The position numbers were made by a program, and so were the translations under genes. The notes under the pieces are model-generated. The model was not told the origin of the DNA. It searched no databases and worked only from the letters and a program-made list of their open reading frames with translations. From CAZMGY01 sp964565945 [NCBI: uncultured bacterium] (lineage in GTDB: Bacteria > GCA-001730085), in NCBI GenBank assembly GCA_964565945.1, contig CAZMGY010000024.1, positions 1-43,598 on the forward strand: DNA of 43,598 nt, given 5' to 3'. Positions 1 to 8,057 of the stretch are shown here, piece after piece; position 1 is the first letter of the stretch, and the number at the start of each line of letters is the position of its first letter.

Positions 1-229
1 GTTCGGGAAGCTTTTCTTTGTGAAAACTAACATTCATCTGTGCAAAAGGAGCCAACTCATGAAATCGTTTTCCACCCACCATATTGAACTCTTCATCCTC
101 AAAACGATCAATCCAGTGATACCGCGAAGGATCAATCTCAAGAACCTTCGATTTCATCACAATCCCCGTTATGGGCACAGCCATCCATACTGCAACCAGA
201 GACAGTAAAACTTTTCGCCCTCCAGACAT
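1..229 (-). CDS. Unknown protein, N-terminal part only (runs off the window start)
   Basis: An open frame reads leftward from ATG at 229-227 to the first base of the window, giving 76 codons. A strong ribosome site (AGGAGGGG) lies six or so bases upstream of the ATG. The protein starts MSGGRKVLLSLVAVWMAVP, a positively charged N terminus followed by a hydrophobic stretch, so it is probably exported or anchored by a signal segment. The following residues (VLEIDPSRYHWIDRFEDEEF) are soluble in character. I do not recognise the family from this fragment. It lies downstream of the DUF423 gene on the same strand, with a 91-base AT-rich gap between them. Confidence 0.7.
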   Translation of the reverse strand, partial: MSGGRKVLLSLVAVWMAVPITGIVMKSKVLEIDPSRYHWIDRFEDEEFNMVGGKRFHELAPFAQMNVSFHKEKLPE

Positions 230-320
230 ATCCCCTCCTAACATAAAGTTAACAATAAAAAACTAAAAAAATGATTATATATGAAAAAAGAATACTTATC
301 ATGACTTATTAAAATGACGA

Positions 321-689
321 TCATTCATGAAAAGAACAGGCCACCCAGACCCAAGACAGAATCAAGCAAATGCCACCAAGGGGCGTAACTATTCCAAACC
401 TGTTAATGCCTGATAACACAATTAGATACAAACTTCCACTAAAAAAAAGAACGCCTAGGGTCATAAGAACCAAAGGCCTTCCTTGCGATAAAATTTTGCT
501 TTTCCAAAGATACGCCAAGCCCATAAGAGCCAAAGCGTGATACACCTGATAAGTCACTCCTGTTTGAAAAATATTCAAATAGTATTCGGACACCTTACCT
601 TTAAGGGCATGGGCTCCAAAACCACCTAAGGCTATCGCTAAAGCCATTAGGATAGCCCCTAAGCGCATAAAACTAAGCGGACTCATCAT
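321..689 (-). CDS. DUF423 (YgdD-type) small membrane protein
   Basis: This 122-residue protein has about four hydrophobic segments and the N-terminal pattern MRLGAILMALAIALGGFGAH followed by ALKG, typical of the DUF423 family of inner-membrane proteins of unknown function. Its length matches the family. I chose the ATG at 689 (a second ATG follows directly) because the ferredoxin gene ends at 694, leaving four bases between them; a longer frame up to 917 would run inside the ferredoxin gene. The close spacing implies co-transcription and translational coupling with the ferredoxin. The family call rests on the sequence pattern; its molecular role is not known. Confidence 0.85.
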   Translation of the reverse strand: MMSPLSFMRLGAILMALAIALGGFGAHALKGKVSEYYLNIFQTGVTYQVYHALALMGLAYLWKSKILSQGRPLVLMTLGVLFFSGSLYLIVLSGINRFGIVTPLGGICLILSWVWVACSFHE

Positions 690-693
690 AAAT

Positions 694-966
694 TTAATCA
701 AAATAGAGCTCATTGAGTTCGATTTGATGTTCTTGATCGTCTGGCAAGCTATCATCAGGAAAGATAGCTTCCACTGGACACTCAGGCACACAAGCACCGC
801 AATCAATACAATCTTCAGGATTGATGTATAACTGCTTTTTTTCGACACTTTCTTTATAGGAATCATCCCACTCTTCTTTAGTCGGATGAATACAATCCAC
901 TGGACAAACTTCGACACACCCTGTATCGCAGGTACCGATACAGGGATCCGTAATCACGTGAGTCAT
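694..966 (-). CDS. fdxA: 7Fe (3Fe-4S/4Fe-4S) ferredoxin
   Basis: A 90-residue soluble electron carrier. Residues 9-20 carry CIGTCDTGCVEVCP, the N-terminal cluster site in which the spacing of a seven-iron ferredoxin is seen. Residues 53-64 carry CIDCGACVPECP, a standard 4Fe-4S motif. The acidic tail is typical of FdxA-type ferredoxins, which are slightly longer. The ATG at 966 has an AGGAG site upstream. Its neighbour at 1045 is a FprA-type NADPH:ferredoxin reductase, which is the likely redox partner; the two genes are separated by 78 bases on the same strand. The substrate of the reduced ferredoxin cannot be told from the sequence. Confidence 0.93.
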   Translation of the reverse strand: MTHVITDPCIGTCDTGCVEVCPVDCIHPTKEEWDDSYKESVEKKQLYINPEDCIDCGACVPECPVEAIFPDDSLPDDQEHQIELNELYFD

Positions 967-1044
967 GATCTATACTCCTTTAATGTTTTTCTTATTCCAT
1001 TCAGCATTCTATCATACAGCCCCACCTCCGTCCATGCCATAGAG

Positions 1045-2409
1045 TTAACCTAAAAAAGCAAGAACATCGTTAAGAGAAGTGAATTTTTCGCGACACTTAT
1101 CCAAAGCTTCTCCCCGTTTGATTTCTTCGGCATTAATTTTTTGCCAATCCCCACAAGAAATCACGCGCACTTTTCTTTTGGCAAGATGTTGATGAATCGC
1201 ATCACTTGTCGGCTGCTCGCAGGGCGTTAATTGATCAAGATCACTTAATAAGGTGGCCATCGTTTTAACACTATCTGGTTTGTTAGTTCCAATAATCCCA
1301 CTAGGCCCACGCTTAATCCACCCCACCACATAAACACCGTCTTCAACTCGGCCATCACTGTGAGGAATCACGCCACGCTTTTCGTCAAACGGAACTCCTT
1401 GCAAAGGCACACCATAATACCCAATGCTACGGATAAAGAGCTGGCAATCAATTTGCTTGGTCTCACCTGTTGCCACAACTTTTTGAGACCCCGCCTTACC
1501 CTGCAACTCATTACGCCCTAAAACGAGACCTTCAACATCTTGATCCCCCAAAAGTTCTACGGGCCTTTCGAAAAAATGAAACCAAATGCGACGATTCTTT
1601 TGCCCCGTGTGACCCGTCTCTACAAGCAGCTTAAGCGCCTCTACATTTTTGCACGATTGTTTGTTATCGGGATGATCAATTTCTTTTTGATCTTCGGCCG
1701 ACAAATCTAAATCTTCGGCCGCCACAATCACATCACAATCGTTAAGTGTCCCAAGTTCTTTAATTTCGTGATTAGTAAAGGTCGCCTGAGCCGGACCACG
1801 GCGCCCCACTAAATGAATATCCTTAATCTGACTTTGCCCTAGAGCATCCAAGGCCTGCATACTAATCTCTGTATCCGCCAGATCTTCGCGTGTTTTGCCT
1901 AAAATTCGCGCCACATCTAAAGCCACATTACCATGACCAATAATCACAGCAACCTCAGCATCTAAGTTGAACTCATAATCTTGAAAATCAGGATGCCCAT
2001 TGTACCAGGCCACAAATTCGGTTGCAGCATGGCTACCTGACAGATCTATGTTAGGTACCGACAGAGTTCTATCGGTCTGGGCCCCGCAAGCCACAATCAG
2101 AGCATCATAATGCTGTTTAAGCTCATCAACAGTGATATCTTGGCCTACATTCACATTACCCCAAAATTGAAAAGTCTCATGCGAAAAAATGCGCTCATAA
2201 ATCTTAGTCACCGATTTGATCTTAACATGGTCTGGGGCCACACCATAACGCACCAAACCAAAAGGCATGGGAAGCTTTTCGAACATATCAATTACAACAT
2301 GTTGTTCAGCCTTTTGTAAAGCCTCGGCCGCGTAAAATCCGCTAGGACCACTCCCAATAATAGCAACTCGTACTGGACGTTCTTCTGAACCTAAAGGCTG
2401 CTCGTTCAA
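1045..2409 (-). CDS. fprA: Ferredoxin--NADP+ reductase, FprA/adrenodoxin-reductase type
   Basis: A 454-residue flavoprotein that moves electrons between NADPH and ferredoxin. The N-terminal FAD site is IGSGPSGFYAAEAL (residues 17-30). The NADP site is IIGHGNVALDVARIL (about 157-171). The C-terminal signature WIKRGPSGIIGTNKPDS (about 376-392) is diagnostic of the FprA family found in actinobacteria, mitochondria and some Gram-negatives, distinct from the plant-type and Fpr families. Length is normal. The start is TTG at 2409, preceded by AGAGGAAAGGTGAG; no better in-frame ATG exists before the FAD motif. It lies 26 bases after the sco gene and before the 7Fe ferredoxin, so the three probably form one redox transcription unit. 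Confidence 0.93.
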   Translation of the reverse strand: MNEQPLGSEERPVRVAIIGSGPSGFYAAEALQKAEQHVVIDMFEKLPMPFGLVRYGVAPDHVKIKSVTKIYERIFSHETFQFWGNVNVGQDITVDELKQHYDALIVACGAQTDRTLSVPNIDLSGSHAATEFVAWYNGHPDFQDYEFNLDAEVAVIIGHGNVALDVARILGKTREDLADTEISMQALDALGQSQIKDIHLVGRRGPAQATFTNHEIKELGTLNDCDVIVAAEDLDLSAEDQKEIDHPDNKQSCKNVEALKLLVETGHTGQKNRRIWFHFFERPVELLGDQDVEGLVLGRNELQGKAGSQKVVATGETKQIDCQLFIRSIGYYGVPLQGVPFDEKRGVIPHSDGRVEDGVYVVGWIKRGPSGIIGTNKPDSVKTMATLLSDLDQLTPCEQPTSDAIHQHLAKRKVRVISCGDWQKINAEEIKRGEALDKCREKFTSLNDVLAFLG

Positions 2410-2435
2410 TATGCACTCACCTTTCCTCTTAGATC

Positions 2436-3071
2436 TTACGGTTTATCGGCAACTTGTTGGGCTTTATTTTTCTGACGTTTTTTGGAACGCTTGCATTGAA
2501 AAGATAAATCATCCACCAACTGCTGCAACTGTTTCTGATTGGTACCGTCGTAATATCCACGAATACGACCCAAATCATCCACCAACACAAAATATACACT
2601 ATGTAAGGCAATATTTTCAAGATGTCCTATGCGAAAATCGTTTTTAAGCAAATTGGTAATGGTATCTCGAGACCCTGTTAAGAAGTGCCATTTGCTCAAA
2701 TCTTCTTCATACTTTTTGGCATAAGTCTTCAAGATCTCTGGCGTATCATTTTCAGGATTCACCGTAAAGCTGACCATGCGAATATCCTCCAACAACTTAA
2801 ACGAACGGTGAACCGCGGCCATATTTTCACTCATCAACACGCAAGGACCAGGGCACGTCGTAAAAATAAAGTCCGCCACCCAAACCTTGCCTTTCAGGTC
2901 ATCCAAACCAAAAGCTTGGCCACGCGCATCGGTCAGTTGAAACGAAGACACTTGTCCATAAATTGGCAAAGACTTTTTGGTGTAACGCTGCAACCACAAT
3001 GGCAACAAAGCTAACAAACCAACAATAATAAAAATATACACCTTGCGAAAAGGATTAATTTTAATTTTCAT
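2436..3071 (-). CDS. SCO1/SenC copper-binding protein
   Basis: A 211-residue membrane-anchored thioredoxin-fold protein that delivers copper to the Cu(A) centre of cytochrome oxidase or acts as a thiol reductase in the periplasm. The N terminus has one membrane helix (VYIFIIVGLLALLPLWL). The copper site is seen as TTCPGPC (CxxxC) near residue 79, with the partner histidine in NIALHSVYFVLVDD near residue 163. I chose the ATG at 3071 because it overlaps the stop of the upstream small membrane gene as ATGA; a longer frame to 3116 would invade that gene. Upstream small membrane peptides and a promoter at 3417-3445 suggest a respiratory-oxidase assembly operon, but no oxidase subunit lies in the window. 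Confidence 0.9.
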   Translation of the reverse strand: MKIKINPFRKVYIFIIVGLLALLPLWLQRYTKKSLPIYGQVSSFQLTDARGQAFGLDDLKGKVWVADFIFTTCPGPCVLMSENMAAVHRSFKLLEDIRMVSFTVNPENDTPEILKTYAKKYEEDLSKWHFLTGSRDTITNLLKNDFRIGHLENIALHSVYFVLVDDLGRIRGYYDGTNQKQLQQLVDDLSFQCKRSKKRQKNKAQQVADKP

Positions 3072-3253
3072 ACCAAACAATCTCCAAGAATAAGTCCTAG
3101 CAATAGCGACAAACACGCAACCGAAGCCAATAAAACCATTTTGGCTTTTTTAAGAGAGGGTGCCTCTACCAACTGCATCGATAAAACAAAAAAAGCAACT
3201 CCCAAGAGTAACGCTCCAAAAAAACACATCTCTCCAGCCATTTGCATGGTCAC
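3068..3253 (-). CDS. Small membrane protein upstream of sco
   Basis: A 61-residue protein with two clear hydrophobic segments (FFGALLLGVAFFVLSMQLV and VLLASVACLSLLLGLIL). The GTG at 3253 overlaps the stop of a preceding 20-codon frame as GTGA; TTG at 3262 or ATG at 3247 and 3241 are alternatives. Its end overlaps the sco start by ATGA, so the two are translationally coupled. Position next to sco suggests a part in cytochrome-oxidase assembly or copper handling, which is inference only. I do not recognise a family. Confidence 0.6.
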   Translation of the reverse strand: MTMQMAGEMCFFGALLLGVAFFVLSMQLVEAPSLKKAKMVLLASVACLSLLLGLILGDCLV

Positions 3254-3312
3254 TGGTAACAAAGAAAAAAGAGCACAACCACTCCGATTAAAATCAAGTA
3301 AATACCCAGCAT
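3250..3312 (-). CDS. Possible 20-residue membrane peptide
   Basis: ATG at 3312 opens a frame that gives MLGIYLILIGVVVLFFLCYQ, a single transmembrane helix. It ends with TGA inside the start of the next small membrane gene (GTGA overlap), as expected of a coupled operon. The frame is open upstream to about 3390 but without a standard start preceded by a good ribosome site; a GTG six bases upstream of the ATG is possible. It could be a real small subunit, or the broken N-terminal part of the following membrane gene. Confidence 0.35.
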   Translation of the reverse strand: MLGIYLILIGVVVLFFLCYQ

Positions 3313-3416
3313 TAACACTGAAAGAGACCGAATGCGTCCTTCTATCTCGATGAAGCAGACAAGCGTGAGGTAAAGGTCGTGCGCAAGTCCGTATTATATA
3401 GTTACATTAGGATTAT

Positions 3417-3445
3417 ATCCTACTGCCATTCATTTTTCTTGTCAA
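3417..3445 (-). promoter_or_regulatory. Sigma-70-like promoter for the sco/fprA/ferredoxin unit
   Basis: On the minus strand TTGACA (3445-3440) is a perfect -35 box and TAGGAT (3422-3417) a good -10 box, separated by 17 bases. It lies upstream of the small membrane genes and sco, and just after the stop of no other gene on this strand except the aminotransferase at 3466. Confidence 0.65.
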
Positions 3446-3465
3446 GAAAATCTCACTCTTTTAGT

Positions 3466-4608
3466 TTAAGGCTGAAAAAACGTCCGCAGCACATGAACAA
3501 TATACATCACGTCTTCCTCGGTCAAATCATAAAACAAAGGCAAACGCAATAATCGCTCAGATTCTAAAGTTGTCCATTGATCGAAGCCATGCATTTTTCC
3601 CCAAGTTCGACCTGCAGGAGCCGAATGCAGCGGTACATAATGCATCACAGCGCAAATATTATGGTCCTCCAAATAATCAATTAACGCTTGACGCTGATTC
3701 ATATCTCTAAGTTTAATGTAATAAATGTGTCCATTAGGAGAAACAATCTGGGGTCTTTGAAGAACCCCTTGCTGCTCCAAATCCTCTAACTCACGATGAT
3801 AAACTTGACACAACGCATGCCGCTGATCATTCACCTGATTGATCTGTTGCAATTGCGGCCATAAAAAAGCCGCCGAAAGTTCATTTAGCAAATAGGAGCC
3901 CCCAACATCGAGCCAACAATACTTGTCAACCACGCCTCGGTCGAATTGACTCCGGTTAGTTCCTTTTTTTTGCAAAATTTCGGCACGTTCAACAAGAGAG
4001 GCCTCATTTACTGCCAAAAGGCCTCCTTCTCCACAGGTGATATTTTTTGTTTCATGAAAACTTACGCAGCCCAAATGCCCTAGCGAACCTAAAGTTCGTC
4101 CTTGATAGTCCACACCAATCGCTTGCGCAGCATCTTCAATCACAAAGAGATCATACTTACTTGCCAGCTCCATCAAAGCCTCCATATCGCAAGGAACACC
4201 CGCATAATGCATAGGAATAATCGCCTTTGTTTTGGCTGTGATTGCTGTCTCAACTAGGGCTATATCCATGTTCATCGATGAAGGATCGACATCAATAAAA
4301 ACTGGAACCGCTCCACGAATTACAAAAGCATTGGCTGTCGAAACAAACGTGTATGATGGCATAATGATTTCATCACCAGGTTGAATCTCGATCAAAAGAG
4401 CGGCAAACTCTAAGGCCTGACTGCATGACGTCACCAAACAAGCTTTGGGCACACGCATCTCAGATTCAAACCACTGCTCACACTTTTGAAAATAAGCATG
4501 CCCTGCTGATAGCTGCCTCTGTCGAATGGCATCTTGAACACACGCCTCTTCACCTCCTAAAACAAGAGGTTTATTAAAGACTATCCGTCCCCGAACAATG
4601 GCTTTCAT
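3466..4608 (-). CDS. wecE: WecE-like dTDP-4-amino-4,6-dideoxyhexose transaminase (DegT family)
   Basis: A 380-residue PLP enzyme that would transfer an amino group to the C4 keto carbon of a nucleotide-linked 4-keto-6-deoxy sugar. It tracks E. coli WecE along its length: IMPSYTFVSTANAFV (about 78-92), IEDAAQAIG (about 153-161), the lysine of FHETKNITCGEGG (about 180-192) as PLP Schiff base, KGTNRSQF and SERLLRLPLFYDL near the end. Length is normal. The ATG at 4608 starts three bases after the upstream amidohydrolase stop. It is the last gene of the glycan locus. Donor sugar identity is inferred from WecE and not proven; related DegT enzymes such as ArnB use pentose substrates. Confidence 0.92.
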   Translation of the reverse strand: MKAIVRGRIVFNKPLVLGGEEACVQDAIRQRQLSAGHAYFQKCEQWFESEMRVPKACLVTSCSQALEFAALLIEIQPGDEIIMPSYTFVSTANAFVIRGAVPVFIDVDPSSMNMDIALVETAITAKTKAIIPMHYAGVPCDMEALMELASKYDLFVIEDAAQAIGVDYQGRTLGSLGHLGCVSFHETKNITCGEGGLLAVNEASLVERAEILQKKGTNRSQFDRGVVDKYCWLDVGGSYLLNELSAAFLWPQLQQINQVNDQRHALCQVYHRELEDLEQQGVLQRPQIVSPNGHIYYIKLRDMNQRQALIDYLEDHNICAVMHYVPLHSAPAGRTWGKMHGFDQWTTLESERLLRLPLFYDLTEEDVMYIVHVLRTFFQP

Positions 4609-4611
4609 TAA

Positions 4612-5400
4612 TTACCGTTCTCCCTTTAAAAAAGACATAACATTTCGATAAGCAATGTTCTCCAGTTTAACACTATCCACCCCCCGCGCCAAATATTCAA
4701 AACGTTGCCGAACCTTGTGATAGCTATATTCTGGAGAATCGGTACCAATGCATATTCGACGGTCGAAATGATGAAACAAAAACTTTAAATCCAAATCGAT
4801 TGAGCTTCCTTCATATTTGCACAACGTTAAAGACAGATCCAAAAGGACGTTATCATTAAACCTCACCAACTCCATATATTCCAAAACTCGCACATCACCT
4901 CCATGCACCAAAACCATCCGCACATGCGACACTGCCTTCAACAACTTAACCAACATACGTAGGGGGTCGTAGTCTGGATATCGCTCCCACTCACGGTGAC
5001 AATAGGTGCAAACAAATACGTTAAGCTTCTTGTCTGCCGCCAACGTGCACACATCCACAAGAATATCCCAGTCGTTTTGTAAACAAAAATCAGACAATCG
5101 CGGATGAATTTTGATCCCTTGAAACCCCAAGGCATGAATCTTATCCATCTCCTTAGCTTTGTCACTAACTCCAAAATCAAAGGCAGCAATCGGAATCATT
5201 GTTTCATATTTGCGAGCTTCTTCAATGAAGCTCGCATGACAATAACCATCTTGTCTTGGCAAACCTACCGCACAGCATCCCACGTAGTTATGATTTTGCA
5301 TCTCACGATCCACTTGCTCAAACGTAAGTCCTTGCCGCTGATTCAACCATGTTCCTGTTACCGTCGGATGCGCTAAAGCATCAAATAAGGGTAAAATCAT
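4612..5400 (-). CDS. Amidohydrolase-family (TIM-barrel) metal-dependent hydrolase
   Basis: A 262-residue protein resembling the amidohydrolase-2 group. Visible marks are LFDALAHP near the N terminus (the usual HxH is not complete: D..AH), GIKIHPRLSDF (about 96-106) with a conserved lysine/histidine, VLVHGGDVRVLEY (about 164-176) and GTDSPEYSYH (about 219-228) with the C-terminal aspartate. These suggest hydrolysis or decarboxylation on a small polar substrate. The ATG at 5400 begins six bases after the ATP-grasp stop and the gene ends three bases before wecE, so it belongs to the same operon. It could hydrolyse an amide on the sugar or precursor, a role taken by ArnD in the Arn pathway; that is speculation. 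Confidence 0.7.
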   Translation of the reverse strand: MILPLFDALAHPTVTGTWLNQRQGLTFEQVDREMQNHNYVGCCAVGLPRQDGYCHASFIEEARKYETMIPIAAFDFGVSDKAKEMDKIHALGFQGIKIHPRLSDFCLQNDWDILVDVCTLAADKKLNVFVCTYCHREWERYPDYDPLRMLVKLLKAVSHVRMVLVHGGDVRVLEYMELVRFNDNVLLDLSLTLCKYEGSSIDLDLKFLFHHFDRRICIGTDSPEYSYHKVRQRFEYLARGVDSVKLENIAYRNVMSFLKGER

Positions 5401-5406
5401 ATCTAA

Positions 5407-6549
5407 TCACTCCGAACTTTGAGCAATCAACGATTGCATCACGCGATTCATCGTTGTTCGTTCTTCAAAACCTAACAACATATTAGCCACATACTTATCG
5501 TACACAGAAGAATAAGCCGTCTCTTGCAGCTGATATTTATTAGCTTCATCAAGATTCATATGATTCGAACGAACCATAAACGAAGCAACATAAGGAGAGG
5601 TCTCGCCAGAGGAACTAAGCAGACCTTCCCATTCATGCCCCAAAGCCAACTCCACACACCAAGCTGTTAGATCATAACCCGATTGGTAAGCAATCGCCTG
5701 AGGAATAAAGTTGCCTCCAGCCCTTGGCCCTATCTCGATCACAAAGGGAGTTCCTTGTTTGTCAATACGCACATCAAAATTAAACGCACCATCGCCGTAC
5801 CCAACCTTATGCAATATGGATTGGATTATTTCGGTCGCCCGACTCAAAACCTCGGGGTCATGCGAACTGGGAAAAAATTCCGCAATCGGCTCCACAGCAT
5901 CATAAGTATTATCACAAAAACCATCGCCATAAGCGATATGAACAATTTTACCACGATAGACAAAACCATCTCCACACACCTGCGGACCTTGCTTCTCGAT
6001 AAAGTCTTCCACAATCACTTTCCCCTCAAAGGAATTAAGAAAGGCCCCATCCAAAGCCATTTCGATCTGTTTATCGGAGCGAACCACACTCACAGCCAAG
6101 CTTCCTGAACGATCACAAGGCTTAATCACATAAGGTTTTTCGCGCTTGTGACAATGCCTCCAAGCCGCACCAAGTGTGGAAAAACTCTGAAACGCTTGTT
6201 TTTGGATATAGCTTTCTTGCATAAACTGACGAAACCTCTCCTTATTGCACAAAAAATCGATAGACCTTCGTGAAGGACCTGGCAAATCCAAATGCGCCAC
6301 AAGTTCCACCATCGCGGGCACAGAAATATCGGAACCATAACTTAAAACACCGTCCACCTGTTCGTGTTGAGCAATCTCCAAAAGACGCCCAATGTTACGC
6401 GTACTCACGTTATAACTCTTATCCGCCAAAGCATGTCCTGGGTTGTCGGTGCGATTATCACAGGTCACCACGCGATATCCCTTTCGGAAAGCGTACCAAA
6501 TGGGTGGCAATTGAAAAGCCGCCGCACCTAACAACATAAGCGTTTTCAT
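5407..6549 (-). CDS. ATP-grasp ligase
   Basis: A 380-residue carboxylate-amine/thiol ligase of the ATP-grasp fold. The N-terminal pre-ATP-grasp Rossmann part starts MKTLMLLGAAAFQLPPIWYA; the nucleotide-binding region includes YVIKPCDRSGSLAVSVV (about 139-155) and VIVEDFIEKQGPQVCGDGFV (about 178-197); the metal/ATP site is AFNFDVRIDKQGTPFVIEIG (about 255-274) followed by PRAGGNFIP. Such enzymes join an acyl phosphate to an amine. Within this locus it may attach an amino acid or other acyl group to an amino sugar, which is inference. The ATG at 6549 overlaps the stop of the decayed glycosidase-like gene (ATGA). Confidence 0.85.
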   Translation of the reverse strand: MKTLMLLGAAAFQLPPIWYAFRKGYRVVTCDNRTDNPGHALADKSYNVSTRNIGRLLEIAQHEQVDGVLSYGSDISVPAMVELVAHLDLPGPSRRSIDFLCNKERFRQFMQESYIQKQAFQSFSTLGAAWRHCHKREKPYVIKPCDRSGSLAVSVVRSDKQIEMALDGAFLNSFEGKVIVEDFIEKQGPQVCGDGFVYRGKIVHIAYGDGFCDNTYDAVEPIAEFFPSSHDPEVLSRATEIIQSILHKVGYGDGAFNFDVRIDKQGTPFVIEIGPRAGGNFIPQAIAYQSGYDLTAWCVELALGHEWEGLLSSSGETSPYVASFMVRSNHMNLDEANKYQLQETAYSSVYDKYVANMLLGFEERTTMNRVMQSLIAQSSE

Positions 6550-7211
6550 GAGACATCCCTCATAGCTAAATACAAGCCTTGATTAACAATCACCGAAGAA
6601 TGACATAATACATACTCAGCTTCGCCAACTACATCAAGGCATATCGCATCACTTCTTTCCCAGTCCGAGCTAGTATACTTAAGCACGTACGTATGCTTTA
6701 AGCCCTGCTCACTTGGCTGCCACTTTTGAAAACTGGTGTACCACATATGCCATTTGTCCTTATGCTTGATCACACACATAGAACCTGTGCCCAAAGGATC
6801 ATGATCACTACGATCCATCATCGGAACTCGTGACACACGTTTCGCCGAACCAATATGATTCTGAAAGGGAGTTAAAATAGTCGGCATCCATCCCGTATAG
6901 TAGAGAAACAACTTTTGTTCGCTTTGAACCACAGAAGGATAAGAAACATCATTTTCATCAAAATAACCCAACTCTCCAGGAATTAGCATAGGTTCTCTAT
7001 CTAAGCCTTCCTATTGCCAAACATCCTTCTCAATGCTAAAATGTCCTCGTCCAATATGAGAGTGATTAAAAGCATCACGCCCAGTTAAATATACTATCCA
7101 TTCACTACTGACAAGGCTTTCATGTACACAGGTCAAATCTGTTTTGTCTAATTAAGACATCTCTTGAGTTAGTTTAAGAATATAACTTAAAAGCATCCAT
7201 ACCTGTGCCAT
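6546..7211 (-). pseudogene. Decayed five-bladed beta-propeller glycosidase-like gene with two in-frame stops
   Basis: The uninterrupted part (6546-6989) encodes 147 residues with LYYTGWMPTILTPFQNHIG, DRSDHDPLGTGSMCV and WHMWYTSFQKW. These match the repeats of GH43/GH32/GH130-like proteins often found in surface-polysaccharide loci. The same frame continues upstream to ATG 7211 and still makes sense (EWIVYLTGRDAFNHSHIGRG, then FSIEKDVWQ, stop, EGLDREP), but TAA at 7154-7152 and TAG at 7013-7011 interrupt it. The C terminus also lacks about 90 residues of the usual 300-330. I read this as a pseudogene. Recoding is unlikely because two different stop codons are involved. Its ends still abut the neighbouring genes (3 bases, and ATGA). 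Confidence 0.75.
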
Positions 7212-7214
7212 CAC

Positions 7215-7997
7215 TTACCTCACATCTAAATCAACAGAGTTAGCCACACGTTGAGAAGTTTGCACTTTATTGACCGCAAACAAAGCCATCCACCGCCCAC
7301 GAAAGCTTAACCAATCCAAAGGAACCTCGGGATCAATCGCTTCGACCCCATGAATCATATCAGCTTTAAAAAAACAAATATCCTCTACAGCTAAATGATC
7401 ATCCACAGACAACTTGTTACCACCTTCGGACTCAAGCACTAACCCCCCCGAATTAAAATCAGCCCCCTTGGTCGATAAGTTCATAACGGCAACCACGGTT
7501 TGGTGAAACCCTATGGGGTCACGGTGCTTATTCAAATAGCCCCCTCCGCGAGGATAGAACTGAAACGCTATTTTAGACACACAACCTTGATCGTCGTGAT
7601 GACCCAAAAAACGCGTCTCTTCAAAGCCATTGAGACGGTTTTTTAAACGTAAGACAGGATCCATCAGTCCAAACAGGTTAAAAACGTCTTGGTTCCAAGG
7701 AAAAAAAGTAAACTGATGAAACATTCCCTTCACATACGAATATTCACATTCACGATTAACACGATGAAAGTTCGGGCTTCCTACAGCAATCGGCTGATAA
7801 TTAGGCAACGAAGCCTGAGCAATGCCTTTTAAATACACACACATCTCCTCAGCCAAAGAGTGTGGGGTCACCTGTCTCACAAACAGCAACTCTCCATTAT
7901 GAACAGCATCTTGAACCTCACTCAAAACCTTGGCATCACCCAATAAATCTTCACACGCAACAAACGAATGAATGCTCCAGAATCCAACACTAATCAT
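7215..7997 (-). CDS. 2-oxoglutarate/Fe(II)-dependent oxygenase-like protein
   Basis: A 260-residue protein with the double-stranded beta-helix signature. The iron site appears as HRDP (H and D in GYLNKHRDPIGFHQTVVAV, about 159-177) and the distal histidine in FFKADMIHGVEAID (about 213-226). The conserved arginine for 2-oxoglutarate is probably in SFRGRWMALFAV (about 235-246). Such enzymes hydroxylate small molecules, amino acids or sugars. The ATG at 7997 is preceded by AGGATAGGGG. It lies in the glycan locus between two decayed genes and could oxidise a sugar or its acyl group; the substrate is unknown. A close relative of its leader sequence precedes the next upstream oxygenase fragment (see findings). 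Confidence 0.8.
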   Translation of the reverse strand: MISVGFWSIHSFVACEDLLGDAKVLSEVQDAVHNGELLFVRQVTPHSLAEEMCVYLKGIAQASLPNYQPIAVGSPNFHRVNRECEYSYVKGMFHQFTFFPWNQDVFNLFGLMDPVLRLKNRLNGFEETRFLGHHDDQGCVSKIAFQFYPRGGGYLNKHRDPIGFHQTVVAVMNLSTKGADFNSGGLVLESEGGNKLSVDDHLAVEDICFFKADMIHGVEAIDPEVPLDWLSFRGRWMALFAVNKVQTSQRVANSVDLDVR

Positions 7998-8057
7998 TAA
8001 TCTACCCCTATCCTACACGGTAAGTTCTTAAGGTAGGGTCAGAAACACGGAACTGAC

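Noticed and set aside
321-917. 198-residue protein in the DUF423 frame
   Set aside because: The first 76 residues lie inside the ferredoxin gene and do not resemble DUF423; the ATG at 689 fits family length and spacing.
6546-7211. Stop-codon recoding in the glycosidase-like gene
   Set aside because: Two different stops (TAA and TAG) and a truncated C terminus fit decay better; other genes in the window use all three stops normally.
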